From: Arthrobacter sp. CAN_C5
GTDB taxonomy: Bacteria; Actinomycetota; Actinomycetes; Actinomycetales; Micrococcaceae
Assembly (NCBI RefSeq): GCF_017875735.1
Contig: NZ_JAGGMZ010000001.1
Span: 3,100,001-3,164,000, forward strand
DNA: 64,000 nucleotides
Direction of reading: 5' to 3'
In this document: positions 55,159-64,000 of the stretch, one piece after another
Position numbering within the stretch: the first letter of the stretch is position 1
Layout of the letters: every line of letters starts with the position of its first letter
Notes under the pieces: generated by a model
Told to the model about the DNA's origin: nothing
Database searches by the model: none
Seen by the model: the letters and a program-made list of their open reading frames with translations, nothing else
Position numbers and translations under genes: made by a program

Positions 55159-56430
55159 ATGAAATCCCTCAAACAACTCTTTGGCGGCGATACGCGGCAG
55201 TTCGGGATGATCTTCGCCCTGCTTGCCCTGGTCGTCTTCTTCCAGATCATGACCGGCGGTAACACCCTCACCTCCGGCAACATGATGAACCTGTTCAACG
55301 GCAACTCGTACATTCTGATCCTCGCCATCGGTATGGTGCTCGTCATTATCGCCGGCCACATTGACCTGTCGGTCGGTTCCGTCGCCGCGTTCGCGGGGAT
55401 CGTCGTCGCCATCGTGATGCGGGACTGGGGGTTGCCCTGGTACCTGGGCATCGTCGTCGGGCTGCTCCTGGGAGCGCTAATTGGGGCATGGCAAGGCTTC
55501 TGGGTGGCCTACGTCGGTATCCCGGCGTTCATCGTCACGCTGGCCGGCATGCTGCTGTTCCGCGGTGCCAACCAGTTCGTGGGGCAGTCGAACACCGTTC
55601 CCGTCCCCCAGGAGTTCCGGTTCATCGGCGCCGGATACCTGCCGGAGGTCGGACCGAACATCGGCTACAACAACCTGACCCTGCTGCTCGGATTCGCGCT
55701 GATCGCGGCCGTGATCTACAACGAGATGCGCACCCGGAAGCGGATTGCCAAGATCGGGGCCGAAGCGCCGCCCGTCTGGGTCTCGGTTGTCAAAATGTCG
55801 CTCCTCTCAGCTGTCATTCTGTACGCGACTTACCTGTTCGCCACCGGCAATCCCGGTACGTCCTTCCCCGTTCCCGGACTGATCCTCGGCGCACTGGTGA
55901 TCATCTACGGGTTCATCTCCACCAAGACCATCATCGGCCGTCACGTCTACGCCGTCGGTGGCAACCGTCACGCGGCAAAGCTCTCCGGCGTGCGTAGCCG
56001 CCGGGTCGACTTCCTGGTCATGATGAACATGTCCATCCTGGCGGCGCTGGCCGGCATGATCTTCGTGGGCCGCTCCACGGCGTCGGGTCCGTTCGACGGC
56101 GTCGGCTGGGAACTCGATGCCATCGCCGCCGTCTTTATCGGTGGCGCAGCCGTCACCGGCGGTGTGGGCACGGTGGTGGGCTCCGTGATCGGCGGGCTCG
56201 TCATGGCTGTGCTGAACAACGGTCTGCAACTGCTCGGCGTCGGCGCCGACCTGACGCAGATCATCAAGGGCCTCGTGTTGCTGGTCGCCGTCGCCTTCGA
56301 CGTCTACAACAAGAGCCAGGGCAAGCCCTCCATCACCGGGCTGATTATGAAGAATTTTGGCAACAAGGGGAAACCCGAAGTGCCGACAGCCACCGAGACG
56401 GTCATATCCAATGACGTCTCGGCCCGCTAA
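55159..56430 (+). CDS. mmsB: Multiple-monosaccharide ABC transporter permease
   Basis: 423 residues, about ten membrane helices, BPD_transp_2 family, the GguB subgroup (longer than RbsC). ILAIGMVLVIIAGHIDLSVGSVAAF and GRHVYAVGGNRHAAKLSGV (in parts) are family signatures. Starts 15 bases after mmsA. Single permease, so it should form a homodimer with MmsA. Confidence 0.93.
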   Translation: MKSLKQLFGGDTRQFGMIFALLALVVFFQIMTGGNTLTSGNMMNLFNGNSYILILAIGMVLVIIAGHIDLSVGSVAAFAGIVVAIVMRDWGLPWYLGIVVGLLLGALIGAWQGFWVAYVGIPAFIVTLAGMLLFRGANQFVGQSNTVPVPQEFRFIGAGYLPEVGPNIGYNNLTLLLGFALIAAVIYNEMRTRKRIAKIGAEAPPVWVSVVKMSLLSAVILYATYLFATGNPGTSFPVPGLILGALVIIYGFISTKTIIGRHVYAVGGNRHAAKLSGVRSRRVDFLVMMNMSILAALAGMIFVGRSTASGPFDGVGWELDAIAAVFIGGAAVTGGVGTVVGSVIGGLVMAVLNNGLQLLGVGADLTQIIKGLVLLVAVAFDVYNKSQGKPSITGLIMKNFGNKGKPEVPTATETVISNDVSAR

Positions 56431-56481
56431 CCCAGACCAACACTTCAGCAGGTAGTTACTTAGTTCACTAAAGGAGCAGTA

Positions 56482-57564
56482 ATGCGTAAGTACGCACGAT
56501 CATTTGCGGCAATCGCCGCGATTTCAGCACTGGCCATTTCTGGTTGCGGCCGCGATGCCGGGACAGAAACCGAAGGAGAAGGCGGATTTGAGGAGGGTGC
56601 TGCGATCGGTGTGGCCCTGCCCCAAAAGACGTCCGAGAACTGGGTGCTCGCTGAGGGCCTGTTCAATGACGGCCTGACCGAGGCCGGCTACGACCCCGAC
56701 GTTCAGTTCGCCAACGGTGGCGTTTCCGAGCAGCAGAACCAGATCAGCTCAATGATCACCAACGGCGTCGAGGTACTGATTGTTGGTGCCATTGACGGCG
56801 CTCAGCTGGGCACCCAGCTCGCCCAGGCGAAGGAAGCCGGCATCACTGTTATCGCATATGACCGGTTGCTGACCAACACGGAAGACGTCGACTACTACGT
56901 GGCTTACGACAACTTCCAGGTGGGCGAGCTGCAGGGCCAGGCACTGCTCGATGGCATGGCTGAGCAAGGCGAAGGCCCCTACAACATCGAGCTGTTCGCT
57001 GGTTCACCCGATGACGCCAACGCCCAGGTCTTCTTCGACGGTGCGATGAGCATCCTCGAGCCAGAGATCGAATCCGGCAACGTCGTCGTCGCCTCCGGCC
57101 AGACCGAATTCAACCAGGCTGTCACCCAGGGCTGGGAGGCCGGCAACGCGCAGACCCGCATGGACACCCTCCTCACCGGCACCTACGGTTCCGAGGAACT
57201 GGACGGCGTCCTCTCCCCTAACGACACCCTGGCCCGCGCCATCCTGACCTCGGTCCAGGCCAGCGGCAAGGACCTCCCCATCGTCACCGGGCAGGACTCC
57301 GAGGTCGAATCGGTCAAGTCCATCATGGCCGGTGAGCAGTACTCCACCATCAACAAGGACACCCGCGCCCTCGTCTCTCATGCCATTGAAATGGTCGAGG
57401 GACTGGGTGCAGGCGAGGAGCTCGAGATCAACGATCCCGACTCCTACGACAACGGCGTCAAGGTGGTGCCGGCGTACCTGCTGGAACCACAGATCGTCAC
57501 CATGGAAAACGCTGCCGAAGCCTACGAGAACGATCCAACGCTCTCCGAGATCGTCAACGAGTAA
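56482..57564 (+). CDS. chvE: Multiple-monosaccharide ABC transporter substrate-binding lipoprotein
   Basis: 360 residues. Lipobox AISGC (Cys22). Periplasmic-binding protein type 1 fold of the ChvE group: IGVALPQKTSENWV at the start, IAYDRLL and DYYVAYDNFQVGELQG in the ligand-binding cleft, and GQDSEVESVKSIMAGEQYSTINKDTR (in parts). Carries the sugar to MmsB. SD AAAGGAG before ATG 56482. Third gene of the importer, followed by a strong terminator. Confidence 0.94.
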   Translation: MRKYARSFAAIAAISALAISGCGRDAGTETEGEGGFEEGAAIGVALPQKTSENWVLAEGLFNDGLTEAGYDPDVQFANGGVSEQQNQISSMITNGVEVLIVGAIDGAQLGTQLAQAKEAGITVIAYDRLLTNTEDVDYYVAYDNFQVGELQGQALLDGMAEQGEGPYNIELFAGSPDDANAQVFFDGAMSILEPEIESGNVVVASGQTEFNQAVTQGWEAGNAQTRMDTLLTGTYGSEELDGVLSPNDTLARAILTSVQASGKDLPIVTGQDSEVESVKSIMAGEQYSTINKDTRALVSHAIEMVEGLGAGEELEINDPDSYDNGVKVVPAYLLEPQIVTMENAAEAYENDPTLSEIVNE

Positions 57565-57576
57565 CCAGATTGTTTG

Positions 57577-57613
57577 AGTAGCCCGGCCCCGAGTGGGTCG
57601 GGCTACTTTTTTG
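57577..57613 (+). terminator. Rho-independent terminator after chvE
   Basis: 13-bp stem AGTAGCCCGGCCC/GGGTCGGGCTACT (one G-T pair) with a 5-base loop and a following T-run. Confidence 0.92.
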
Positions 57614-57638
57614 TCAGCCGGCAGGCAAAGATGGGACG

Positions 57639-58721
57639 ATGAACTCCCTTCATCCTGTGCAGCAGATCCCCCGACCACCCTGCGCCGCTCCCGGTGCCCC
57701 CAGTCCGTTCGCCGCCACCGGCCGCACCCTCCGCTGGGGCGTTGTCGCCACCGGCGGCATCGCCACCAGCGTCACCCAGGACATGGCCGGACTGGAGGAC
57801 GGAGTGCTGCACGCCGTCAGTTCCCGGTCCGAGGCGTCCGCGCGGGCCTTCGCCGAGGAGTTCGGGTTTGAGTCAAGCTACCACGACGCCGACGGCGTGA
57901 CCGGCTACCAGCGCCTGTTCAACGATCCCGCCGTCGACGTCGTCTACATTGCGACGCCCCACGCCCAGCACTACGAGGTGGCCAAGGCTGCGCTCACCGC
58001 GGGCAAGCATGTCCTGTGTGAAAAGGCATTCACCGTCAACGCACGGGAAGCCGGCGAACTGATCGACCTGGCACGGGCCAACAACCTGTTCCTGATGGAA
58101 GCCCTGTGGTCGCGCTTCCTGCCGAGCGTCAACCGGGCCTGGGACATCATCCACTCCGGCGAACTGGGCCAGATCCAGTGGGTCCAGGCGGACCTGGGCT
58201 TCCCGTCAGACCATGGCAGCGCCCACCGGCTGTGGGACCCGGCGGCAGGCGGCGGTGCACTGCTGGACCTGGGCGTGTACCCGCTGACCTGGGCTCTCGG
58301 TTCACTCGGCTTCCCCTCCGCAGTGACCGCCACTGCGGTCCTGAACGACGACGGCGTCGACACCCAGAACGCACTCACCCTCACCTACGGCAATGGCGCG
58401 CAGGCCCAGTTGACGACGTCGCTGGTGGCCTCCTGCCCTGGCCAGGCGACAGTGGTGGGCACCAAAGGCTGGCTAAGGTCTGGCTCGGTCCTCCACAACC
58501 CGCGCGAGCTCACCGTGCAGCTGCACCAGGGCGAGCAGCGGGTCGAAACGTTCGATCAGGCCGGCCGCGGGTACGTGTACGAGTTGCGCGAAACCACCCG
58601 GTGCATCCAGGAGGGCCTGACGGAAAGCCCGACCATGCCCTGGGCCGATACCCTCGACACCATGCGCCTCCTCGACGGGGTGCGTGGCCAGTTGGGCATG
58701 CGGTACGCCAACGACGGCTGA
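57639..58721 (+). CDS. Gfo/Idh/MocA family NAD(P)-dependent oxidoreductase
   Basis: 360 residues. After a ~28-residue Pro/Ala-rich start comes the Rossmann motif WGVVATGGIATSV, then the cofactor/substrate motif GKHVLCEKAFTVN (EKP-type) and ALWSRFLPSV, GGALLDLGVYPLTWALGSL. Closest in style to dihydrodiol/D-xylose dehydrogenases of this family. Next to a monosaccharide importer, so sugar oxidation is likely but the substrate is unknown. Read after its own terminator-separated start, so probably a separate unit. Confidence 0.9.
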   Translation: MNSLHPVQQIPRPPCAAPGAPSPFAATGRTLRWGVVATGGIATSVTQDMAGLEDGVLHAVSSRSEASARAFAEEFGFESSYHDADGVTGYQRLFNDPAVDVVYIATPHAQHYEVAKAALTAGKHVLCEKAFTVNAREAGELIDLARANNLFLMEALWSRFLPSVNRAWDIIHSGELGQIQWVQADLGFPSDHGSAHRLWDPAAGGGALLDLGVYPLTWALGSLGFPSAVTATAVLNDDGVDTQNALTLTYGNGAQAQLTTSLVASCPGQATVVGTKGWLRSGSVLHNPRELTVQLHQGEQRVETFDQAGRGYVYELRETTRCIQEGLTESPTMPWADTLDTMRLLDGVRGQLGMRYANDG

Positions 58722-58742
58722 CCCCCGGCGGGACCCCCTGAA

Positions 58743-58784
58743 CACAGAAGAGACCCGGCGGGAATCCGCCGGGTCTCTTCTGTG
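58743..58784. terminator. Bidirectional hairpin between the MocA-type gene and icd
   Basis: 19-bp perfect stem CACAGAAGAGACCCGGCGG with its complement around a GAAT loop; placed between convergent stops at 58721 and 58799. Confidence 0.8.
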
Positions 58785-58798
58785 CTGCTGCGCCGGTA

Positions 58799-60031
58799 CT
58801 AGCCCAGGCGTGCCTTCAGGTTGTCATCGAGGGTCGCAAGGAACTCCTCGGTGGTCTGGTAGGCCTGATCCGGTCCAACCAGGGCCGCGAGGTCCTTGGT
58901 CATGTGGCCGGACTCGACGGTCTTGATGACAACGTCCTCGAGGGTCTCAGCGAAAGTGATGACCTCGGGGGTGTTGTCCAGCTTGCCGCGGTGCATCAGC
59001 CCACGGGTCCACGCGAAGATCGACGCGATCGGGTTGGTGGAGGTTGGCTTGCCCTGCTGGTGCTGGCGGAAGTGACGGGTCACCGTGCCGTGGGCAGCCT
59101 CCGCCTCGACGGTCTTGCCATCCGGGGTCATCAGCACTGAGGTCATCAGACCCAGCGAGCCGAAGCCCTGGGCGACGGTGTCGGACTGGACGTCGCCGTC
59201 GTAGTTCTTGCAGGCCCAGACGTAGCCGCCTTCCCACTTCATGGCGGAAGCCACCATGTCGTCGATCAGGCGGTGCTCGTAGGTCAGGCCAGCTGCCTCG
59301 AACTGATCCTTGAACTCGGCGTCGAAGACTTCCTGGAAGAGATCCTTGAACTGGCCGTCGTAGGCCTTCAGGATGGTGTTCTTCGTGGACAGGTACACGG
59401 GGTATTCGCGCTGCAGGCCGTAGGCGAAGGACGCCCGGGCGAAGTCGCGGATGGACTCGTTGAAGTTGTACATGCCCATGGCCACGCCGCCCTCTTCAGG
59501 CATGGTGACGACGTCGAACTTCATCGGCTCGGAGCCGTCGGCGGGCTCGAACATCATGGTGACCTTGCCGGGGCCGGGCACCTTGAAGTTGGTGGACTTG
59601 TACTGGTCGCCGTGTGCGTGGCGGCCGATGATGATGGGCTTGTTCCAGCCCGGCACCAGGCGCGGGATGTTGGAGATGATGATGGGTTCGCGGAAGACGA
59701 CGCCGCCGAGGATGTTGCGGATGGTGCCGTTGGGCGAAACCCACATCTTCTTCAGGCCGAACTCTTCTACGCGTGCCTCGTCGGGGGTGATGGTGGCGCA
59801 CTTGACGCCCACACCGTGCTCCTTGATGGCGTTCGCCGCGTCGATGGTGACCTGGTCATCGGTCGCATCGCGGTTCTGGATGGAGAGGTCGTAGTACTTC
59901 AGGTCGACATCCAGGTAGGGGTTAATCAGGCGGTCCTTGATGAACTGCCAGATAATCCGGGTCATCTCGTCGCCGTCGAGTTCGACAACCGAACCCTGTA
60001 CCTTGATTTTCGTTGCTGGCGCGTCAGCCAC
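58799..60031 (-). CDS. icd: NADP-dependent isocitrate dehydrogenase (homodimeric type)
   Basis: 410 residues from GTG 60031 (AGGAG upstream; a TTG at 60046 overlaps that SD). Eukaryotic-like class: [45 protein letters not shown] substrate site and [24 protein letters not shown]. Oxidatively decarboxylates isocitrate in the TCA cycle and supplies NADPH. Unlike monomeric Icd of other actinobacteria (~740 residues). Single gene. Confidence 0.96.
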   Translation of the reverse strand: MADAPATKIKVQGSVVELDGDEMTRIIWQFIKDRLINPYLDVDLKYYDLSIQNRDATDDQVTIDAANAIKEHGVGVKCATITPDEARVEEFGLKKMWVSPNGTIRNILGGVVFREPIIISNIPRLVPGWNKPIIIGRHAHGDQYKSTNFKVPGPGKVTMMFEPADGSEPMKFDVVTMPEEGGVAMGMYNFNESIRDFARASFAYGLQREYPVYLSTKNTILKAYDGQFKDLFQEVFDAEFKDQFEAAGLTYEHRLIDDMVASAMKWEGGYVWACKNYDGDVQSDTVAQGFGSLGLMTSVLMTPDGKTVEAEAAHGTVTRHFRQHQQGKPTSTNPIASIFAWTRGLMHRGKLDNTPEVITFAETLEDVVIKTVESGHMTKDLAALVGPDQAYQTTEEFLATLDDNLKARLG

Positions 60032-60162
60032 ACGGTCTCCTTGCAATGGTGGGCCGGTTCTGTCTGATGGACGCAGCTCGGCCCGTGATTTGTGCTGGTT
60101 TTATCCTGCCCAACTATGCCACAGGCCACTATTGGTGCCCTAAATGGGTGTGATCCGACCGG

Positions 60163-60729
60163 CTATTCTGCGGGGACGATATTGCCCCAGCGGTCCATCA
60201 TCGACCCGGGAGGAATCGGTTTGCCCCACCGGTCGGTGGCCGGAGCGGGCCGCAGCCCGCGGGTATCTGGCGCCGAGTTGTGACCGGGCGCCTGACCGGA
60301 CGTCGCATAGGAGGCCGCCTGCCCCCGAAAGGCGGCCGGGGTCGGCCCGGCGGGCACCCCCGGAGAAGCGACGCCGGGAATCTGTGGGGTCCCCTGGCGG
60401 GCGATGCCCGGAACCCGCGGTGCCCACGCGGGCAACTGGAGCTGGCGCAGATCACCAAGGTTGGGGTGCCGGGCCGGATCCAGGCCGGCGTCGATCTTCT
60501 TCTGGCGCCGGTCCGCTGCACGGAAGTTCTTCACCGCAAACGCCACCGCAATAACCCACAGGAAAACTCCGGGGCTCGCTCCGAGGAACAACAGGACGAC
60601 CGCGAAGAGGGACAGTGCCAGGCCCAGGATGGCCGACACCATCCGGGTGCCCGGCGACACGGCCGGCGCGAACGCCGAGCCGGCCAGTGCCATGCCTGCC
60701 GCGAGGGTAAAAATCGAAGCGATTTCCAT
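60163..60729 (-). CDS. Membrane protein with a Pro/Gly-rich DRWG-repeat tail
   Basis: 188 residues from ATG 60729. Two hydrophobic segments (about 5-30 and 38-62, ASIFTLAAGMALAGSAFA and GLALSLFAVVLLFLG) then a basic stretch (RAADRRQKKID) and a ~100-residue Pro/Ala/Gly/Gln-rich tail with PGVA/PGI motifs. It ends with two DRWG units: DRWGKPIPPG and DRWGNIVPAE. I know no function for this protein. Located between icd and purH on the same strand, 28 bases after purH. Confidence 0.75.
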   Translation of the reverse strand: MEIASIFTLAAGMALAGSAFAPAVSPGTRMVSAILGLALSLFAVVLLFLGASPGVFLWVIAVAFAVKNFRAADRRQKKIDAGLDPARHPNLGDLRQLQLPAWAPRVPGIARQGTPQIPGVASPGVPAGPTPAAFRGQAASYATSGQAPGHNSAPDTRGLRPAPATDRWGKPIPPGSMMDRWGNIVPAE

Positions 60730-60757
60730 GGGCACTGCCGCCGTCTCTGTTGGCCGG

Positions 60758-62371
60758 CTAGTGGAAGAAGTGCCTGGTGCCGGTGAAGTACATGGTAATC
60801 CCTGCGGCGGTTGCCGCGTCGATGACTTCCTGGTCCCGGACCGACCCTCCCGGCTGCACCACGGCGCGCACCCCGGCGTCGAGCAGAATCTGCAGGCCGT
60901 CGGCGAAGGGGAAGAACGCGTCCGACGCCGCGACGGCACCGCGGGCACGGTTCACGCCGTCGCCCGCCAGGGTGTTGGCGCGTTCGACGGCCAGCTTGCA
61001 GGAGTCGACCCGGTTCACCTGTCCCATGCCGACACCCACCGCAGCCCCACCATCGGCGAGGAGGATGGCGTTGGATTTCGCGGCCCGGCAGGCGGTCCAG
61101 GCAAACGCGAGGTCGGCCACGGTCGCCTCGTCGGCCGCCGGTCCGGCGGCGAGGGTCCAGGTTTCCGGGGCGTCGCCGTCGGCCCTGACCGTGTCGGCCA
61201 GCTGCACCAGCACGCCACCGGAGACCTGCCGGAGCTCAGCGGGGTCACGCCGGTATCCCTCGGGCAGGGTCAGTAGGCGGATATTCTTTTTGGCGGAGAG
61301 GATGGCCACGGCATCGGCCTCGAAATCAGGGGCGATCACCACTTCGGTGAACACGTCCTTCACGGCGGTGGCCATGGCCGCGGTGACGGTCCGGTTGGCG
61401 GCGATCACGCCGCCAAAGGCCGAGACGGGGTCGCAGGCGTGCGCCTTGGCGTAGGCGTCCGCGATCGGATCGGCGGCGTCAGCGGCACCGACCGCTACCC
61501 CGCACGGGTTGGCGTGTTTGATGATCGCCACAGCGGGCAGGTCGAAGTCGAAGGCGGCGCGCAGTGCGGCGTCGGCGTCCACGTAGTTGTTGTAGCTCAT
61601 TGCCTTGCCGTGCAGCTGGTCGGCCTGGGCGATGCCCGGGGTGGCACCCTTCTCGACGTACAGGGCGGCGTCCTGGTGCGGGTTTTCGCCGTACCGCAGC
61701 ACCTCGGACCGCTCCAGGGCCAGGCCGGCGTAGGCGGGCCAGGAGTCGCCGTCGGCGGTCCCGTCGCCGAACTGGGCGGCAGTCCAGGCGGCCACCGAGT
61801 TGTCGTAGGCGGCGGTGTGGGAGAACGCGAGGGCGGCCAGCCGGCGTCGCGCGCTGAGATCGAACCCGCCGGCATCGGCGGCGGCAACGACGTCGTCGTA
61901 CCGGGCCGGGTCCACGACGATTGCGACCGAGGGGTGGTTTTTCGCCGCGGAGCGGACCATGGCGGGTCCGCCGATGTCGATCTGCTCGACGACCTCATCC
62001 TCGGCGGCGCCGGACTTCACGGTGTCAACGAAGGGGTAGAGGTTCACCACCACGAGGTCGAACGGCTCCACCTCGAGTGCCCGGAGCTGTTCCACGTGGT
62101 CACCCCGGCGCCGGTCGGCGAGGATCCCCGCGTGCACCATCGGGTGAAGGGTCTTCACCCGCCCGTCAAGGCACTCCTGGAACCCGGTCACTTCGGACAC
62201 CTCGGTCACGGGGACACCCGCAGCGGCGATGCGCTTCGCGGTGGAACCCGTCGAGACGATGCTGACGCCGGCACGGTGCAACCCGAGGGCCAGCTCCTCC
62301 AACCCCGTCTTGTCGTACACCGAGATGAGGGCCCGGCGGATGGGAACTTGGTCGAGATGGTTCAAAGTCAC
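60758..62371 (-). CDS. purH: Bifunctional AICAR transformylase / IMP cyclohydrolase
   Basis: 537 residues. N-terminal MGS-like IMP cyclohydrolase domain ([39 protein letters not shown]) and C-terminal formyltransferase domain ([26 protein letters not shown] with the catalytic Lys-His, [15 protein letters not shown]). Uses 10-formyl-THF and makes IMP, consuming ZMP, the metabolite sensed by the riboswitch at glyA. Usually follows purN; here no purN precedes it and an MFS gene is divergent. Confidence 0.97.
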   Translation of the reverse strand: MTLNHLDQVPIRRALISVYDKTGLEELALGLHRAGVSIVSTGSTAKRIAAAGVPVTEVSEVTGFQECLDGRVKTLHPMVHAGILADRRRGDHVEQLRALEVEPFDLVVVNLYPFVDTVKSGAAEDEVVEQIDIGGPAMVRSAAKNHPSVAIVVDPARYDDVVAAADAGGFDLSARRRLAALAFSHTAAYDNSVAAWTAAQFGDGTADGDSWPAYAGLALERSEVLRYGENPHQDAALYVEKGATPGIAQADQLHGKAMSYNNYVDADAALRAAFDFDLPAVAIIKHANPCGVAVGAADAADPIADAYAKAHACDPVSAFGGVIAANRTVTAAMATAVKDVFTEVVIAPDFEADAVAILSAKKNIRLLTLPEGYRRDPAELRQVSGGVLVQLADTVRADGDAPETWTLAAGPAADEATVADLAFAWTACRAAKSNAILLADGGAAVGVGMGQVNRVDSCKLAVERANTLAGDGVNRARGAVAASDAFFPFADGLQILLDAGVRAVVQPGGSVRDQEVIDAATAAGITMYFTGTRHFFH

Positions 62372-62496
62372 GCGGAAGCTCCAGAATTTTCGCTGCGGGT
62401 GGGATCGCCTCCAAGTCTAGGTCACTTGGCCCGTCCAGCCCCAAGGATGACCGACCCCTGACGCCCCGGTTTCCGTCGACTGGGCGCTTGCGGCGG

Positions 62497-62508
62497 TACA
62501 GTTTCCCC
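62497..62508 (+). promoter_or_regulatory. -10 element for the leaderless MFS gene
   Basis: TACAGT at 62497-62502 followed by six bases and GTG 62509; no SD. Confidence 0.5.
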
Positions 62509-63894
62509 GTGAGCACCGAAACTGAACTACCCACCGGAGACCAGGTGGTGCAGGAACTACCGTGGCGCTGGAAGGTGCAGGGGAAGATCTTCCTCATCGG
62601 CGGCCTCGGATTCATGTTCGACGCCTGGGACGTGACCCTCAACGGGTACCTGATCCCCCTGCTATCGGACCACTGGGACCTTTCGCCCGGCGAAGCGGCC
62701 TGGGTGGCCACCTCCAACCTGATCGGCATGGCGATCGGCGCCTTCGCGTGGGGATCCATCGCCGACATCATCGGCCGGAAGCGCGCGTTCACGCTGACCC
62801 TGCTGATCTTTTCAATCTTCACCGTGCTGGGTGCGTTCTCCCCCGACTTCATCTGGTTCTGCGTCTTCCGTTTCATGGCCGGGGTTGGGCTGGGTGGCTG
62901 CATCCCGGTGGACTACGCCCTGGTGGGAGAGTTCACTCCCCGAAAACACCGGGGGCGCGTGCTCACCGCCATGGACGCCTGGTGGCCCATCGGAGCAGCC
63001 CTGTGCGGAGTGGTGTCGGCGCTGCTGATGACCGCTTTCGGCGACTGGCGCTACCTGATGCTCGTCATGGTGCTGCCCGCCCTGCTGGTCTTCTGGGTCC
63101 GCCGCTCGGTGCCCGAATCCCCGCTCTTCCTGGTCCAGAAGGGCCGCCAGGCGGAGGCGGAAGCAGTGATCAACGACCTGGTGGAGCGCACGGGCGCCGC
63201 GAAAACACCGTGGCGGCTGCCCACCCCCGAGGAAGCTCCCAAACTGTCCATCGGCTCTGTCTCCGGCCAGCTCACGGCCCTGTGGCGGTTCGACTGGCGG
63301 ATCACCCTTGCCGCGTGGGGCTTGTTCCTGAGCATCCTGCTGGTCTACTACGGGGCGCTAACCTGGATGCCACAGATCCTGGTGCAGGCCGGGTATGCCC
63401 AGTCCGTCGCCTTCCTCACCACCGCCGGCATGACAGCCGTCGGATTCTTCGGCGTCGTCGCGGCGGCCCTGCTGGTGGAACGGGTGGGACGCAAATGGAT
63501 CCTCGCCGTGTCCGGCCCGCTGTCCGCCGTCGTGCTGGTGATCTTCGCGCTCACCGTGGACCTCCCCGCCGTCGCCACCGCCTGGCTGCTGCTGTTCGGT
63601 TTCCTGATCCAGGTCGCCATCCCGGTGCTCTACACCTACGTGTCGGAGCTGTATCCCACCGAGCTGCGGGCCTCGGGCTTCGGCTGGGCGTCAACCGTTT
63701 CACGGGTGGGCGCGGGACTGGTGCCGTTGATCTTCGGGTCACTGCTGTGGCCGGTCCTGGGCCTGCCGCTCACCTTCGCCGCGACCGGACTGCTGGTCCT
63801 GGTGGCAGTGCTGTGGATGACGCGCTACGCACCCGAAACCCGTGGCATTCCCCTCAACGAGGTGCAGCCGGTTACAACCAGCGATTCCGCTTGA
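62509..63894 (+). CDS. MFS transporter (sugar/acid symporter type)
   Basis: 461 residues with twelve predicted membrane helices and a central loop. The motif between helices 2 and 3 ([13 protein letters not shown]) and the post-helix motif (PRKHRGR) mark the major facilitator superfamily; [16 protein letters not shown] resembles the AAHS/sugar porter subgroup with an Asp in helix 1. [17 protein letters not shown] is the helix 6 loop. GTG 62509 is preferred over 62488. Its 3' end overlaps the opposing corA by 23 bases. Substrate unknown. Confidence 0.9.
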   Translation: MSTETELPTGDQVVQELPWRWKVQGKIFLIGGLGFMFDAWDVTLNGYLIPLLSDHWDLSPGEAAWVATSNLIGMAIGAFAWGSIADIIGRKRAFTLTLLIFSIFTVLGAFSPDFIWFCVFRFMAGVGLGGCIPVDYALVGEFTPRKHRGRVLTAMDAWWPIGAALCGVVSALLMTAFGDWRYLMLVMVLPALLVFWVRRSVPESPLFLVQKGRQAEAEAVINDLVERTGAAKTPWRLPTPEEAPKLSIGSVSGQLTALWRFDWRITLAAWGLFLSILLVYYGALTWMPQILVQAGYAQSVAFLTTAGMTAVGFFGVVAAALLVERVGRKWILAVSGPLSAVVLVIFALTVDLPAVATAWLLLFGFLIQVAIPVLYTYVSELYPTELRASGFGWASTVSRVGAGLVPLIFGSLLWPVLGLPLTFAATGLLVLVAVLWMTRYAPETRGIPLNEVQPVTTSDSA

Positions 63895-64000
63895 ACGCCA
63901 GGAACAGGCCGATGCCGGTGGCGACCATCAGGACCAGCGCAAACGGATACCCGAAGGTCCAGTGCAGTTCTGGCATCTCATCGAAGTTCATGCCGTAGAT
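63872..64000 (-). CDS. corA: CorA-type magnesium/cobalt transporter, C-terminal end (partial)
   Basis: The last 42 codons and the stop are in the window; the rest is beyond the right edge. The peptide contains the CorA pore motif [13 protein letters not shown], then one membrane helix ([17 protein letters not shown]) and a basic end. This GMN tripeptide before the final helix is diagnostic. The stop (63872-63874) lies inside the MFS coding sequence, a convergent 3' overlap. Confidence 0.88.
   Translation of the reverse strand: MYGMNFDEMPELHWTFGYPFALVLMVATGIGLFLAFKRNRWL

Noticed and set aside
61439-62461. Plus-strand 340-codon frame opposite purH
   Set aside because: Antisense of purH with both domains recognisable.
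62372-62508. Second ZTP riboswitch upstream of purH
   Set aside because: The GACTGGCG and CGCCTGGG blocks seen at glyA are absent here.

Overview
The window is GC-rich chromosomal DNA from an actinobacterium. Protein similarity as I recognise it (Bax1 protein beginning MALGGNPVFNG, DUF222/HNH endonuclease, eukaryotic-type homodimeric NADP isocitrate dehydrogenase, SdhCDAB layout, CHRD protein next to a class F sortase, DUF501 next to ppx) points to the Micrococcaceae, Arthrobacter sensu lato. GTG and TTG starts are frequent, many gene pairs share ATGA overlaps, and several genes look leaderless. I see no rRNA, prophage, CRISPR array or insertion-sequence transposase. Most of the window is core metabolism with a few accessory patches.

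Layout. 1-2.6 kb: end of a DeoR-type regulator, then galT and galK, closed by a bidirectional terminator facing a Bax1 membrane protein. 3.7-8.1 kb: livHMGF, a branched-chain amino-acid type ABC importer whose LivH has an extra exported domain and whose LivG has a repetitive tail. A DUF222/HNH endonuclease gene and a repeat-rich non-coding stretch (8.1-11.1 kb) separate it from the opposing substrate-binding lipoprotein gene (11.2-12.6 kb). Then a tRNA with UAA anticodon, NADH dehydrogenase II, a mycosin-like protease, ppx, a DUF501 gene, ftsB-like, eno, mazG, add and a DedA gene, all on the minus strand. 23-30.3 kb: a nucleoside uptake and salvage cluster (BMP lipoprotein, double ATPase, two permeases, cdd, deoA). 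30.5-34.1 kb: luciferase-like flavin oxidoreductase, M20 peptidase, mannose-1-phosphate guanylyltransferase. 34.3-37.9 kb: sdhCDAB with a clear promoter and terminator. 38-42.2 kb: BrkB/YihY protein, 2H phosphoesterase, trpS, exonuclease III, small membrane protein. 42.4-43.9 kb: CHRD surface protein plus class F sortase. 44-46.7 kb: ABC-2 exporter (ATPase and two permeases).

46.8-50.4 kb is a one-carbon folate block. glyA, an unannotated-size 50-residue Cys-rich protein and folD form a tight operon behind what I read as a ZTP (pfl) riboswitch, with purU divergent. 50.4-51.7 kb holds an AbiEi/endonuclease-like gene bracketed by two 87-bp direct repeats. 51.7-58.7 kb: gamma carbonic anhydrase, ROK regulator, a multiple-monosaccharide ABC importer (mmsA, mmsB, chvE type) and a Gfo/Idh/MocA dehydrogenase. 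58.8-64 kb: icd, a membrane protein with a DRWG-repeat tail, purH, an MFS transporter and the last 42 codons of corA.

How it fits together: several operons are matched uptake plus catabolism units (nucleosides to deoA/cdd/add; monosaccharides to ROK and MocA; galactose to galTK). The strongest candidates for something undescribed are the small CC-x3-CC protein in the ZTP operon, the CHRD/sortase pair with a non-LPxTG sorting signal, and the repeat-bracketed AbiEi-like unit. All functional names rest on sequence reading by eye and memory of families; no database search was run.
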